NCBI GenBank assembly: GCA_016617855.1
Contig: JAECUM010003683.1
Coordinates: 48,456-112,455 of the forward strand
Origin: Megalonaias nervosa
Lineage: Eukaryota > Mollusca > Bivalvia > Unionida > Unionidae
DNA length: 64,000 bases
Direction of reading: 5' to 3'
The position numbers were made by a program, and so were the translations under genes. The notes beneath the pieces are model-generated. The model saw only the letters and a program-made list of their open reading frames with translations, was not told the origin of the DNA and made no database searches. Numbering within the stretch: the first letter of the stretch is position 1; each line of letters starts with the position of its first letter. Below are positions 10,429 to 22,815 of the stretch, in pieces.

Positions 10429-13400
10429 CTAAACAATAAGTAAGCTCCAGTTTAGAGTTGTTCCAGTGAAACAAACACTGGACCCGGAAAAGACATTTTC
10501 AAATCTGAGTAGCCAACCTTGTAGACAAATTGAATTTTGCATTATTTCCCATTACAGTTTGATAATCAGAGTAAGAAGGGTGATACATTTTTTTACAAAC
10601 TATTTAACTGGAATAGTCTTTAGAAAAAAATTCACTACAGATCTAAAGAATTTTTGGGGATGAACTGATTTTTAGGCATGTAATAAGTTTAACACATTTG
10701 TGACACAGATTGGTCGAGACTATATACAGAGTTCCATCATAGTCTTCAAAAAGAAATGGATACCTGGGGTGAATTTCATTTCCAAGTTCAGTTCAGCAAA
10801 CTTGTATGCAACTTAAAATCATATTATTTATGCCTTTGTGTACATCTTTTTAATACAAAATTTGGAGAATGAATAAATGAATCCAGAGCTTTCTGGATGT
10901 AAAAGATGGATGGAAGCAAAGTCACAATTTCAAAAACCCAATCATTCAAAAATAAAACTGTGCATTTCTTCTCCATTCCAGAATATATGGTAAAGATGGC
11001 ACTATATATGACTACTAATATCCTGGTTCAATCAACAAGTGCTATATGTAACCATCTATCTCTATTGCATTCCCACCTAGAGCATCCCATGTTTCACTTG
11101 CAAATGCATAAACACAAAATGTTTCAGTGTTGCACCAAGGAATTTACAATAAAGTGGAAACTCCCCTCAGCCCCCACCCCAAAAAAGTGGTGGGTGAGTG
11201 TACAATCTTCCTCAGTGCTTGGACAATCATCCTCAATTTTCTCTGTTTATTTACTTCAGTTCCTTTGCCACCTCCAGTCGTTTCAAGTACGATAGAAGCA
11301 TTTCCAGCAAGTGGATTGAACTACGTTGGAACATTATTAGGACAATACTAATACTTCCCCATGCAAGTACTCCGCTAGAAACAAATTAGCAAAACATTTC
11401 AATTAACTAGTTATAGCCCTTGCAAGTGCTAAGCATAGCATCTTCTGATTTGCCCTAGCCATGTGATTACAATTTCAAAACCCCTCTAAATACCATTTCA
11501 TGTGCATGCACATGGGCTAATTTTTGGGGAATTCCTGTTCTAAATATAAACTATGCTGAAGGAAGACTGGTAGTATCCATGCAGAAGACAAAACTATTTC
11601 AATTTACTACATTTTAAGTATAATTATTGTGCAACATTATATGGGAATGTTACTTCTTTTACACGACTTCTCCCCCTTAAAACTTGTATTTTTCATGACT
11701 TGCTAGCAGAATGGGTGGAATCCATGATCTTGCACGCTGGATGTGACAATAAGCTTTAACACTAACTTTAATGGCATCCACTGTAATTACCAGAAAAGTA
11801 AGGTAATACTTATGTCTCATTATGTTTACACAAATGAGACACAATAAACAAGAGTTCCTCAAAGGGACTTGCACTCTATTGGTCAAAATTATTTGTAAGG
11901 AATTCAAGATGAGACCATTCCTTACTTTTAACTGCTGTTTGTTGAAACCATCTCAGATATTATGAAGCTATAAGGTTTTCAAATTAGCTGCCATAGTGGC
12001 CATACTGTTTGTCAGCTTCATATTTGTTTCATGTAGGACCAATGAGATACTATAAGTATTCCAATGAAAACACCATGTTGATATGACTTTTCAAGCAGAA
12101 GAAGTGATAAATTTTTTAAGATGGCTGCCATGATGGCCATAATGAATGCTAGATTAAAACTATTTTCATGATCTGCAAGACACCATAATAAGTCTTTTGG
12201 TGAAAATAGAATTTCAATATGATCATCCATCCGGAAGGAGTAGCCATAATTTGATTTTCAAAATGGTCAGCACAACCCCATTTTAGAGGTTATATTAGTA
12301 CCATTTTCATTTAGAACCAACTAGACATAGTAAGTCTTCTGGTGAAAATACCATGTTGATATATCTTTCTGTTTAAGCAGAGTAGCAATAACAAAATTTT
12401 AAAGATGGTTGTAAAGGTGTCAACATTAGATGTCAGATCAGAACTATTTTCACTTAAAGACACTGGACATCATAAGAAGTCTTTTATTGAAAACCCTATG
12501 CCAATATGACCATCCATCCATAAGGTATACTGATAGGACTTTAAAGATGGCTGCTGTGGAAGTCATATTGTCAGTTAGATCAGCACCATTTAGGACCAAC
12601 TAGACATCACATGAAGTCTTGTGGCATACATCCCATGTTGATATGACTTTCTGTTCAAGGAGTGGTAACAACATTTTCAAGATGATTGCTGTGGTGGCCA
12701 TACTGGATGCCTGTGCAGCACAATTTTCATTTAGGACCAATGTTATGTATATTTAATTTGTATTGTGTTCTTGACCTTTGTCCATAATTGAGGACAGAAG
12801 TTTGGGATTACCAGACTAATTGGTTTTCCCCTTGGAAATTCCTGGTCTAACTCATATTTGTCATGTTTTTTACTAACATTTAAGTAAAAGACCTAACCTT
12901 GTTAACAACTTAGAATGTTCTGGAAATGAACATTTGACCCATGGTCCTCATATAGTGTCTTAGGTCTTTATATGAAGGTATTTTACATCAGAATTATTCA
13001 TTGCTATCTTAGCATCTGAAGCGGAATCAGTCTTTTCGTTGTGTTCAGTTATAATCTGAGAGGAATTATTTGTTTAAATTATCCACTAGAATTACAAGTG
13101 CTCATTGATACTTCTGGACTACATCACTATTTTGTGATTATTGTGAATTCATTTAAAGACATTCTGGATTATATCATTGTGATATATCAGACCTGTTAGC
13201 ACACTGGCACATTCCAGGCTATTGGTAAATCAGCACATTCAAGATCATAATTCATTTAGAACACCACTGGAATTCATTTGGAACAGACTACACTTTTGGA
13301 CCTATGATAGAACTTTTAAGACTATTTGGGATTTAATTCACAATACTGTAAGTTCTTTTTAAATTTTTACTTTGTATTCAGGGAAATAAATTATTTGTTG

Positions 13401-14447
13401 AAGTTTACTAAATATGGGTTTTGCTCTTTTCTGTTACTTAGTTAAGACCAGACAGTTTTAATATCAACTAGACCTTGGATGAATGTGTGTGTAAAGTTTC
13501 AATGAATGCCCTTCAAGTAGTTTAGGATAGCAATAACAATATTTGTGCTAATGGGCAGACAATGAACAACAAGATATCCCACAAGTTCTTCTAGTCTATG
13601 ACCAGTAGAGCAACAAATATTGAAGTCCAGGGTCTGGGATGGCCAGATTAAGGATTTAGGGTTTTATAAATTTTTTTGACAGTTTTGTTCTCCAAGCAAA
13701 CAGGGCCTGACAGTTAAGCTTCTAGATGATGAATCTCCATTTGGAAATTCTGTTGCAATTTCTGTCAAGTCTAATAGCTGAAGTTGGTCTGTAAATGAGG
13801 CATGCACAGGCAAAGGAGTGATTTCGCTGTGTTTCAATTAAGTTAGTATCATTGCACATTAAATATTGATATTGCTTGCAATTTCATTGAGGAAGAAACA
13901 GCTGGTATATGAGCATCACACCATTTCAATGAAGTAACAAAAAATTGATATCCAAAATAATTGATAGTCATGAGAAACAAAGATTTTGCGATTGTCCTGT
14001 CCAACAATCACCCATTTAGATGCATTTGGAGTAATTCAGTTTTGCTTTTTTTAAGTGGTGTGCATTCACTTTAATTTACAGGGTACCATTCTGTGAATTT
14101 CCTGGTAGGTACAAACCACAAATTTAAAAACTCAATAAACATAGGAAGCAAACAGGGTCAGTGCTCATTCCAAAACTTTAAGTTCTGATAACAAGGTAAT
14201 TTACTGCAAAATCACCAATATAACATGAAAATAGATTAAGTTGCAGAACTTTAAACACAATAAACTACATCCTGAGAAATGTCAATTTCTGCAATACAGA
14301 ACCTCTCTTAAAATGGGTAGTCTTCTTATCAGACGTTACACTATTTAACACAAGCATAAAAAAATTTCTTTCATGACAGCTTGTCTTCCAAACTGTTGGT
14401 TTTTAAGTCAAATTTTACTATTTACAAAGTCACTGTCAACTACTTAC
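10429..14447 (-). other. Intron M-N, 4019 nt
   Basis: Contains a family Y array (11830-12760) with a tail of the same family near 13480-13620. 12770-13480 and 10440-11680 are AT-rich; a 129-codon plus-strand frame at 10906-11295 has no supporting features. Confidence 0.65.
11830..12760. repeat. Dispersed repeat family Y array
   Basis: About five units of 180-190 bp, each with 'aagatggctgccatgatggc', then 'tttcatttaggaccaactag' and 'ccatgttgatatgac'. A tail of the same family (tgtaaagtttcaatgaatgc ... agtctatgaccagtagagc) follows at 13480-13620. Confidence 0.75.
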
Positions 14448-14557
14448 TTCTCTGAAGTCACAGGCTGACCAATTAGTTCTATCACATCAGCATCTGTATC
14501 GATCTCTCGGTCTTCAGACAGTATGGCCTGCACTTGACTTTTCAACAGCAATGCAGC
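14448..14557 (-). CDS. HECTD4: HECTD4-like exon M
   Basis: Acceptor ...GATGCCTTCAG, donor GTAAGTAG at 14447, 110 nt. It encodes AALLLKSQVQAILSEDREID followed by TDADVIELIGQPVTSE and two bases of a lysine. A helix (ALLLKSQ, as in the family) leads into an acidic linker separating the helical scaffold from the beta-rich domain of exons N to P. A hAT-derived element lies about 400 nt upstream in the intron. Confidence 0.92.
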
Positions 14558-14974
14558 CTGAAGGCATCCAAATATTATTTACATTACGGTTAAGACCTCA
14601 CATGAACTTCAAAGTATGCTACTGTTAACTCTGGATAATAAGCATGCACATAAAATAATTCCAGCAGGATTGACTCACCCTTGGGTAATCTTTTTCAAAA
14701 AGAGAGGAATGTGTTTGCTATTTAAAAACAGATTGCTTCGAAAATTTAGTTTTATTGTCATGAAAGCATTCTTTTTCTTATTCTAATGACGTTGTGAATA
14801 TTATCATTGAAATTGTCTGATAAATATAACTGGAAACTTTCTGAAATAGTTCCATCAGAATGAACTGGACTATGAAAATGTGCAAAATGAAAAGCATTTG
14901 TCTAAAACCTTTACTATTTTCAACAAGGATAAAGTGAAAGGTACGTCATATGTCTAACCTGTGTTTAATAGTTG

Positions 14975-15871
14975 CTGACCTGCCAACCCTGACGAGTCCG
15001 TCTCAGTAAGGCAGTTGATTTTTTTTCCGTAAGATTGACCAGTTTTCAGTAAGGTATAACAAAATATCACAAACTGCTATTGTAAAGCCGGAAAACGTAA
15101 TTAAAAGTTCGGTATTTGAACATGCAGCGACAATAAACATTATGTTCAACTGAAAAGTTTGTAAAGTACGCTTAGACTTTATTTACCACTAGTATGGTTG
15201 CACAAAATTTAGTTCCAAACCCTATGCAGCTCAGTGGCTTGTTGCAATCTGTCAACTTGATGTAATTCTTGGGAATTCTTTTTCCACTTCACATGACGAC
15301 GGCAATCATATCTCCCGCCACGAGACAAACTCAAATTGGAATGGGATGTCCAATAAATGTAATTGTGTCCCTTCTAGCTTTATTCACAAGAATCTGAATA
15401 TTCCTTTATATTCTTCAGTGTCGATTATAAACACTTTTCAAGAGGCTTATTCTCTTTCGTCTTAAACTTGCATCGCTTGCTGGATGCCATTTTAAAATTT
15501 TTTACAATCAACAGTTTGATCATGCAGACATTTAGCATGAACAAATAGGTGCAGTTTAAAGCATCTGAGGTGCTGTTTTAAAGTTAGTCTGGTTCCCTGA
15601 CTAATTTCACTAATACTAATATGAAACCCGGATCCAAATCAAACACGGATGAACCACTTATCCGGATTTTCCGGCAACCATCATTTTTCCATAGTTTTTG
15701 CTTATATGCCGTAAGACCGTATTTTAAGGGTAATTTTCATAATACTTACGGCAAAATCGTATGGGTTGGCAACAATCATTTTTCCATAGGTTTTGCTTAT
15801 ATGTCGTAAGACCGTATTTTAAGGGTAATTTTCATAAGACTTATGGCAAAATCGTAAGGGTTGGCAGGTCT
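14975..15871 (-). mobile_element. hAT-derived deletion element with transposase remnants
   Basis: The ends are a perfect 14-bp inverted repeat, GACCTGCCAACCCT (14977-14990) and its complement (15857-15870). Flanking ATAGTTG (14968-14974 and 15872-15878) is a target duplication of 7, or 8 with one mismatch. On the minus strand the interior retains short hAT-transposase-like pieces: an ATG-led peptide beginning MASSKRCKFKTKENK (from 15490), a BED-finger-like LSLSRGGRYDCRRHVKWKK (about 15277-15335) and FSVEHNVY (near 15150). Stops and frame changes separate them, so it cannot code. The right end is duplicated in tandem with a period of about 100 bp (15674-15870). Confidence 0.8.
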
Positions 15872-15889
15872 ATAGTTGTCCTCTATGCA

Positions 15890-16140
15890 GGCACAAGTTG
15901 GATATGGTTACTCTGGAGATTACTGATCAATGGGTCTCAATGAAATGTAAATCTGATCAAGGTACATGGTACTGAACTAGGCTTAATACACAGAAACCAT
16001 TATTTTCTTAACAGATATACCATGACAATTACCTCTGACATTTTGACCGACAACATAGAGTTTTCTTTATTACCATAAGTGCAAGCCATCCATAAAGTTT
16101 GGTCAACAAACTTACAATAGAACAAAAGTTTTTCTGCAAA
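15890..16140. repeat. Dispersed repeat family Z, single unit
   Basis: Shares with 31460-31700 the phrases 'cagaaaccattattttctta' and 'aagccatccataaagtttgg'. It directly abuts the hAT-derived element. Confidence 0.65.
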
Positions 16141-16834
16141 ACCAATTTTTCTCTGAGACACAATGATCATGATCTTTTATCAGATTATCTATGGCCTTTA
16201 TCTTTCAAAAAGCGAAAGGGGTAATTAATTATGATAATTCTGATACTTCATGGAAAGATTAGACCTACTTTCATTGCAAATTATAAAAATGTAAACATTC
16301 TGAGTAACTTAGCAAATTTAAATTGTCAAAAAAACCTTAAATGCTCAAATTAAATTATCTTGTATTTCTTTTGTAACTTTCAGCCATTCACCTTTATCTA
16401 TACCATCATGTATCACCACATAATCTTCCTGTATTGCCATGTGATCTGAGTGAAACAAAGTCATTACCCATGCTAGTCCTTAACTCCCCCATAACCCATG
16501 GATCGTTTGTAACCCAAAATCAGTTACATATATTGTGCATCTTCTTGATATGAATGCATCTATAAAGTTTGGTTTAAAAAAAGTAATAAACCATTTCATA
16601 GTAACTGCAATTCAGTGTACATTTGACATCTGACCTTCTTACAGGGTGCAAAGGAAAGAGACCCAAAGATTATACCCTTGCTGTTGATGGTTACCACACG
16701 GACAACCTATGTACTATGTTTAGTTAATTTCCACCCAGCGGTTTAAGACAGACGGACAAAATTAATGAAGGATAGACAGAATGTTTCACAATGTACCCTA
16801 CTAAAGCATGCGGATAATTAGGCAAAATTCTCAC

Positions 16835-17056
16835 CTGACTACTAAGTAGGACTAGCTGCACAAGCTGAGGCATCAGTGTATCAGCTACATTTAAACACTG
16901 TAGGTTGGCATGGGTTTTCGAGGTGAGAAGCACAGGAAGAAGGTGTCCAAGGATGGTTGCCTTGGCAACTCGTTCCAAGCCTTGCAATCGATACTCAAGC
17001 TCCTCTGGATAATCTGCAATGATCTTGTTACAAGACTCCAGTAGGACATCCAGTAC
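16835..17056 (-). CDS. HECTD4: HECTD4-like exon L
   Basis: Acceptor ...TATCTCTTAAG, donor GTGAGAAT at 16834, 222 nt, phase 0 at both ends and the longest exon. It encodes VLDVLLESCNKIIADYPEEL, then RLQGLERVAKATILGHLLPV and NLQCLNVADTLMPQLVQLVL. The segment RLxGLExVxKATxLGHLLPVLLTS...ADxLMPQLVQLVL is very strongly conserved in HECTD4 as I recall it. It forms three or more amphipathic helices of the scaffold. The ORF continues into the intron, but the donor and the phase of exon M fix the end. Confidence 0.95.
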
Positions 17057-17639
17057 CTTAAGAGATATGTATTACTCTCTGTGATCTTTAAAGTTAAAGA
17101 ATATTATGTGAATATGACATCAAATGAACATCAAATGAACATTAAGCAAGTAACTGCCTTTTCATCGTGAATTCCAATCATTCATATTTTCTTAACACAT
17201 CCCTCTGGTCCTAAAGAATGACAATTTACAACTGGTGTATATCTTTCACCACATTACATAACTGAGTTTTTATTTGGGCTGTTCTGTTTGAAAAGGACAC
17301 ATCGGGTCAACTACACAAACAATCAACGATTTTCTTTTCATGCCGATCACATTAGAGAGTATTTTCAAAATAAGAACATCAACTCAAAGTCCTGGTACAT
17401 CCTTAAACAGAATAGCTTTTATCAATCTTTGCAAGCTGACATCTAGAACTAGGAAAGGTTCTCACATGTGATGGACAGAAGCATATAAGATGATCAAACA
17501 ACAGACAGAATGAATCACTATTCAATAAAACCTCTCTTGAGAAACCATACCATTTGCCAAGAGAAAGTTGTATCCCATGACAGCAGTCTTTCACCAGAGG
17601 CCATTACACTGTATAACAAGAAGGCAAGGGCCTACATGC

Positions 17640-18700
17640 TGAGCTTGTAATAAAGACGCTGCTATAAAACGTGTGACACTGAACCCTAAGTCGAAAGGTT
17701 GAGCAAGCATGTCACAAAATTAATTGTCTAAGCTTAATAAGATTCATCAAAAGTAGGAAAAACATCCAACAAGGGGTTAAGGCAAGTGAAAAGACATTAA
17801 CCAAAACCAAACATAAGTATTCTTTTACTTGTTACCCCCCTGGTTAAAGAAGCAAGCTTGTATGTCCCAGAGTTAATCGTCTTAGCTTCACATTATTCAT
17901 TCCAATGACGAAAATAATCCATCAAGGAGTTTAGAAAATATAAGCAAATAAAACAACTTGAACCAAAACCTTAACACAATTTTCCATGGCTTTACATCAA
18001 CTCTGAGGTCATAGAGGCAGATTAGCATGTCACTCAATAAACTGTCTTAGCTTCATAATGATTTATGACAAGTATGATGAGAATCCATCAAGATGTTCAG
18101 GAAATATATCCAAATGAAAAACTCAAACCAAAACTGCTGATGCCACTTACGCTGTCAACAATGTTGCCAGCAGAAAAGTGCAAACTGCTGATGCCACTGA
18201 TGCTGTCAACATTGTCTCCAGCAATAAAGTGCAACTGCTGATGACTCTGATGCTGACAACATTGTCATCAGCAATAAAGTGCAACTGCTGATGACTGATG
18301 CTGACAACATTGTCACCAGCAATAAAGTGCAACTGCTGATGACTCTGATGCTGTCACCACTGTCTCCAGCAATAAAGTGCAACTGCTGATGCCACTGATG
18401 CTGTCAACATTGTCTCCAGCAATAAAGTGCAACTGCTGATGACTGATGCTGACAACATTGTCACCAGCAATAAAGTGCAACTGCTGATGACTGATGCTGA
18501 CAACAATGTCACCAGCAATAAAGTGCAACTGCTGATGACTCTGATGCTGTCAACATTGTCTCCAGCAATAAAGTGCAACTGCTGATGCCTCTGATGCTCT
18601 AAACATTGTCACCATCAGAAAAGTGATTACTATGTCTCATTTCCCACTAATAGGAGCTTGACAGCAAGATGAAATCCATGCATTTAGAATCCAGTCTCTC
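17640..18700. repeat. Dispersed repeat family X with expanded minisatellite
   Basis: First part: units of about 160 bp carrying phrases like 'catcaaggagtttagaaaat' and 'aaccaaaaccttaa'. Second part (about 18127-18617): roughly ten copies of a 48-50-bp unit, aactgctgatgactctgatg...ccagcaataaagtgc, with a two-base indel distinguishing the two lengths. Last part: 'tatgtctcatttcccacta'. The same three parts in smaller form occur at three other places in the window. Confidence 0.85.
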
Positions 18701-19202
18701 AAGATGGCTTTTCTCCCATATGTGGTCATTCAAGTAAGGTTATTCTCTCGGATCTTTTATATTTCTGAAACAATATCTAGAGAAACTTTTCTGATCTTAG
18801 ACATATCTGAACATTGTCCACATTAATTCAATTATATGGGAATGGCAAACAACTGTGAAGAAGTCCTCTAATAATTTATCATGTATTTGACAATTTTCAC
18901 AAAACATGTTCTAGAAATATGTTCACAGAACATGAATGCCAAGCCACCCCCCTTCTGTACATTCACATCTGTGGTAAGGGAACAAAAGTATTTATAACCA
19001 AAGCAATATATATATTCACACTTTTCTCAGAAAAAAAATTAATTTAAAAGAAATAAAATTTAACTTTAGACCAATTCATTACATTATTTACATTCATCTT
19101 GAAATAATAAGGTATCACTAAGAAGTTTGAAACAAATGGAGAATGCATTTCATATACAGTATGGCAACTGTAACATACATTGAAATAATGCCAAAACCTT
19201 AC

Positions 19203-19259
19203 CTGACATGATCCTGTAAAAACTTTGGATGAATAGGTCAATATCTGTGACTGCAACAG
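19203..19259 (-). CDS. HECTD4: HECTD4-like exon K (57 nt)
   Basis: Acceptor ...TCTTTTGCAG, donor GTAAGGTT at 19202, 57 nt, phase 0 at both ends. It encodes LLQSQILTYSSKVFTGSCQ. It follows exon J and leads into exon L as the family pattern ILALATQILTGC-(D/Q)-VLE does. It is very short and symmetric, so it was accepted on splice sites, phase and position together. Another short symmetric exon nearby could have been missed. Confidence 0.82.
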
Positions 19260-19829
19260 CTGCAAAAGAAAAGACAATGTACTGTATGTCTGTACACTGA
19301 TTTAAGACAGAATATCTTAAGAATACCACCAATTAAAGACTGCTACTATCAGACTCAGGAATGAGATAGTTATTTTAAATGCATTTTATCATCTATAAAA
19401 AAATAAAAGAAAAAGTTAAGTTTAAATTCTGATTTGGTACATAGGAGACAAAATTATCAAGGATGCATTATGTATCAATGTACTGCCTTAGACTGAAGAG
19501 ACATCACCATGTCCAGTGTAAGGCAAAAACAGAAGGCCCAAAGTGGGCCTGAGATTCTTTGCATGTACCTACTTACCTACTGTGATGGGGCATAAAAGAC
19601 ATAAAACAAGAAAATAGAACATTCTTTTCTACGAAATCAAAGTTGAAGATTAAAAATGAGTTGATAAAAAACAGAGATTAATGATGTTTTGTATTATTTG
19701 ATTATAAAATCATGGTTTTTAAGATCTGCTTGAAATCTATTATTACAATCCACCTGAGGCTTTCAATAACCTTGGAGAGAAATCTATAGAGAAAACTATC
19801 AGTATAAATAATCAGTTAACCTGAAGGTA

Positions 19830-20530
19830 ACATCACAGTATGTAATGTATAGTCATTAACATGGGTAGCATGACAATATGTAATGTATATTCATAAACAT
19901 GGGTAAAGTGACTATATGTAATATATATTCATTAACATGGGTAACATGACAATATGTAATGGCTAGTCATTAACATGGGTAACATGACAATATGTAACCG
20001 CTAGTAACATGGGTGACATGACAACATATAACGGCTAGTCATTAACATGGGTAACATGACAATATGTAACAGCTAGCCATTAACATGGGTAAAATGACTA
20101 TATGTAATGTATATTCATTAACATGGCTAAAATGACACTATGCAATGTATAGTCATTAATATGGGTAACATCACAATATGTAATGTATGGTTATTAACAT
20201 AGACAATATCACAATATGTGATGTATAGTCATTAATATGGGAAACACCACAATATGTAATGTATAGTCATTAACATGGGTAACATCACAATATGTAATGT
20301 ATCATGATTAGCATGGACAGCATCACAATGTCTAAAATAATTGTTATTAATATGGGTAACATCACAATATGTAACATAGTCATTAATATGGGTAACATCT
20401 AATGAATAGTCATTAATATGGGTAACATCACAATATGTAATGTATAGTCATTAAAAATATGGGTTATATAACAATATGTAATGTATAGTCATTAATATGG
20501 GTTACATCACAATATGTACAGTCAATAACA
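19830..20530. repeat. 38-bp minisatellite, degenerate
   Basis: About 17-18 copies of a unit near 38 bp: tagtcattaacatgggtaac + atgacaatatgtaatgta. The first half has 'atgac', the second half mostly 'atcac', so two subarrays can be told apart. Confidence 0.9.
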
Positions 20531-20639
20531 TAGAAAGCTTACCACTGAATAAACATTTTTATTCCTAATTCCATCTGCACTGGTCAGAAAGGGCATCTGA
20601 GTAGGGTATAATGTAAACATGTCGAGCATGGATGGACTG

Positions 20640-21560
20640 ATGTCATCATAAACAAAAATACTTAACTAAATGGTAGGTCACAGTGACCTTCTTCATTTTA
20701 TGGGAATAATTATAAGAGATGCATCCAGTTACCAAGTTTCATGACTAAAACAAAAACATCACCAATAAATGAACTTGAAACATAAAATTTTGAATAAAGT
20801 CACTGAAATTTGAAATACATGCCAGAGACTTCATTTTTTGCAATGCAGAATGCAGAAGCCATAATGATGCAACCATAAACAAAATTTCAAGATTCTAAGT
20901 ATAAATGAATGCACATAACATGTCAAAACCTCATGTGGTCATGAGCTAATTGTAAAATCTTAACCAAAGCCAGTACAAAATTAAATGAAAGGAAAAACTT
21001 AATACAAGCCAGTAAAACATGAAATGTAGGTCACAATATATTTCTCTTCTGGTAGGTGTATGATACTAAGAGTTGCATACAATCACCTTGTTCAATGATT
21101 CTGGCATGAACGGTGTTGAGACTGAACCCATATCACAAAGCATGAAATATGGATCACAGTAACTTACCTTTGTGATGAAGGTATAGTACTCATCAAGTTC
21201 AATGAATCTAGGTATACCAATATGTATACTGGTTGCTAAAAATCTATCCAGTTATGAGGTTAACAAAAAAAACATAACCAAAGCCAGTAAAATGTGAAAT
21301 GTAGGTCAGCCACCTTGTTTTGTGGAAAGGGTGTGGTACTAATATGGATGCATACAATTGTCTATTTTGACAATTCTAGCATGAACAGAACTTGAGAAAT
21401 TAACTTAAATGACATAATTTAACCTAAGTTGGTGTAGCATGAAATATAGGTTTCAGTGACCTACTTTTTACATGAGGGTATAGTACTCATTAAGATGCAT
21501 TCCTTCGCCATGCTTCATGATTTTGGGTATACCAGTATTCATACAGTGAGCAAAAATCCT
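20640..21560. repeat. Dispersed repeat family W array
   Basis: Degenerate units of about 150 bp, each with 'tgaaatgtaggtcacagtga' and later 'tactcattaagatgcat' type phrases (for example near 20690, 21030, 21150, 21305, 21450). Confidence 0.65.
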
Positions 21561-22319
21561 GAGCTAAATGCAACATTTAACCACCAATGTACAAATGTAC
21601 AAGTTTGCTATGAAACCCACTCCAAACTGCTGCCTTGGAGTTAGGAAGAAAGAATGGCTGACATTCAGTGAAGGTGTATATATGTATATGCTTTTATTTG
21701 TGTGGACATCAACGCTGACACCAGAGATCAAAGAAGGTGCTTAATGTCGAAGGCTTTGCAGTTTCCATGGCTGCTATGCCCCTGTAATGCTTTCCAAGTC
21801 AGCCACTTGAGCCAACAGCAATAACAGCTGAATGCTGATTGGTCTTTGCTGATCAGCATGTCAAAAGATGCTGAACTCTGGACCAAGTAATTGATGGTGA
21901 ATAAGACAGAGAACAAAACTCAGGCTGTGACAAGCAAAAGACTTCCTCAACTTCACACTCAAAAGGTGGAGTCTTCTGTCATAGCAAGATTTAACAAAAC
22001 AATGGAGTTCGTGAGCATACTTCATTATCTCAAGGTAAATGGGGCAGTGCCAATGCCGAATGTGCAATCTAAGATGAAGCTGGAGAAGACTGTCTAAAGA
22101 TGCGGCTCACCATGCTCACAGAACGTCTTGGTGGGGTAGTTACTTCAAACAATCACTCAACATGTGTTCCATTTACATAGCAGAGGCATGAGAACACAGT
22201 GAATCCATATCCTATTTGTGCTGGAGCACTACAATGGGCAATGGGTGTAATGAGTGAGACCTCTGAATGATTCATGAGTCTTGAGAGTGCCTTGTTGTGG
22301 GGAGTAGGCAAATTGGACA

Positions 22320-22815
22320 AAGACCTTCTGTCTTTTGGCTTAAATCATAAAATCAACCATGGTGATGACCTGTTGCGATCTGAGACATGGCAGAGACTGA
22401 TTATGATGGAACAGTGCCATTTTATCTTGGATGATGTCATATTATTTGTGTTGGGATAGGTTTAGAGTATATTTGATCCACAAAACCAGTCCATACAGCT
22501 GATCTGCTAGATGATATCCGAGTAGGCTTGCTTTGATTTTGATCTCACTCCAATGTAGTCAAAAAAGGCCTTAATCTTTTAACTTTTATGACTGAGTTTG
22601 GTGGTGACCCATTGCAATCAGAGCCATATGGCAGTCTGTTCATGAATGAACAGGGTCACTGTAGATAGCATGACGCTGTCCAGCTCATTAAACTGGGACA
22701 GGATAAAGGATATTTGATCCATACATATAAAGTGCGAGACTGTAACTGAGATGGTATGTTTTGATCTTGATCTCACACAATGGCAGGTAACAAAGGTTAT
22801 TAGGGTCAAGCCCAA
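22320..22815. repeat. Two-copy tandem repeat, period about 260 bp
   Basis: Shared blocks 'gatgacctgttgcgatctga' / 'ggtgacccattgcaatcaga', 'atatttgatccaca' / 'atatttgatccatac' and 'tttgatctcac' show an old duplication. Unlike families W to Z it is seen only once here. Confidence 0.6.

Larger units (their letters stand above)
14558..19202 (-). other. Introns K-L and L-M
   Basis: The K-L intron (17057-19202) carries the family X element with a 48-50-bp minisatellite (17640-18700). The L-M intron (14558-16834) carries a family Z repeat (15890-16140) and the hAT-derived element (14975-15871). Exon L (16835-17056) lies inside this span. Confidence 0.7.

Noticed and set aside
10906..11295. 129-codon plus-strand open frame
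   Set aside because: Composition is that of AT-rich intron; no motif, no overlap with an element, and overlapping frames of similar length on the same strand.
22274..22815. Coding exon candidate in a less AT-rich stretch
   Set aside because: Open frames on both strands are short, fall in an old tandem duplication, and none joins exons J and K in phase.
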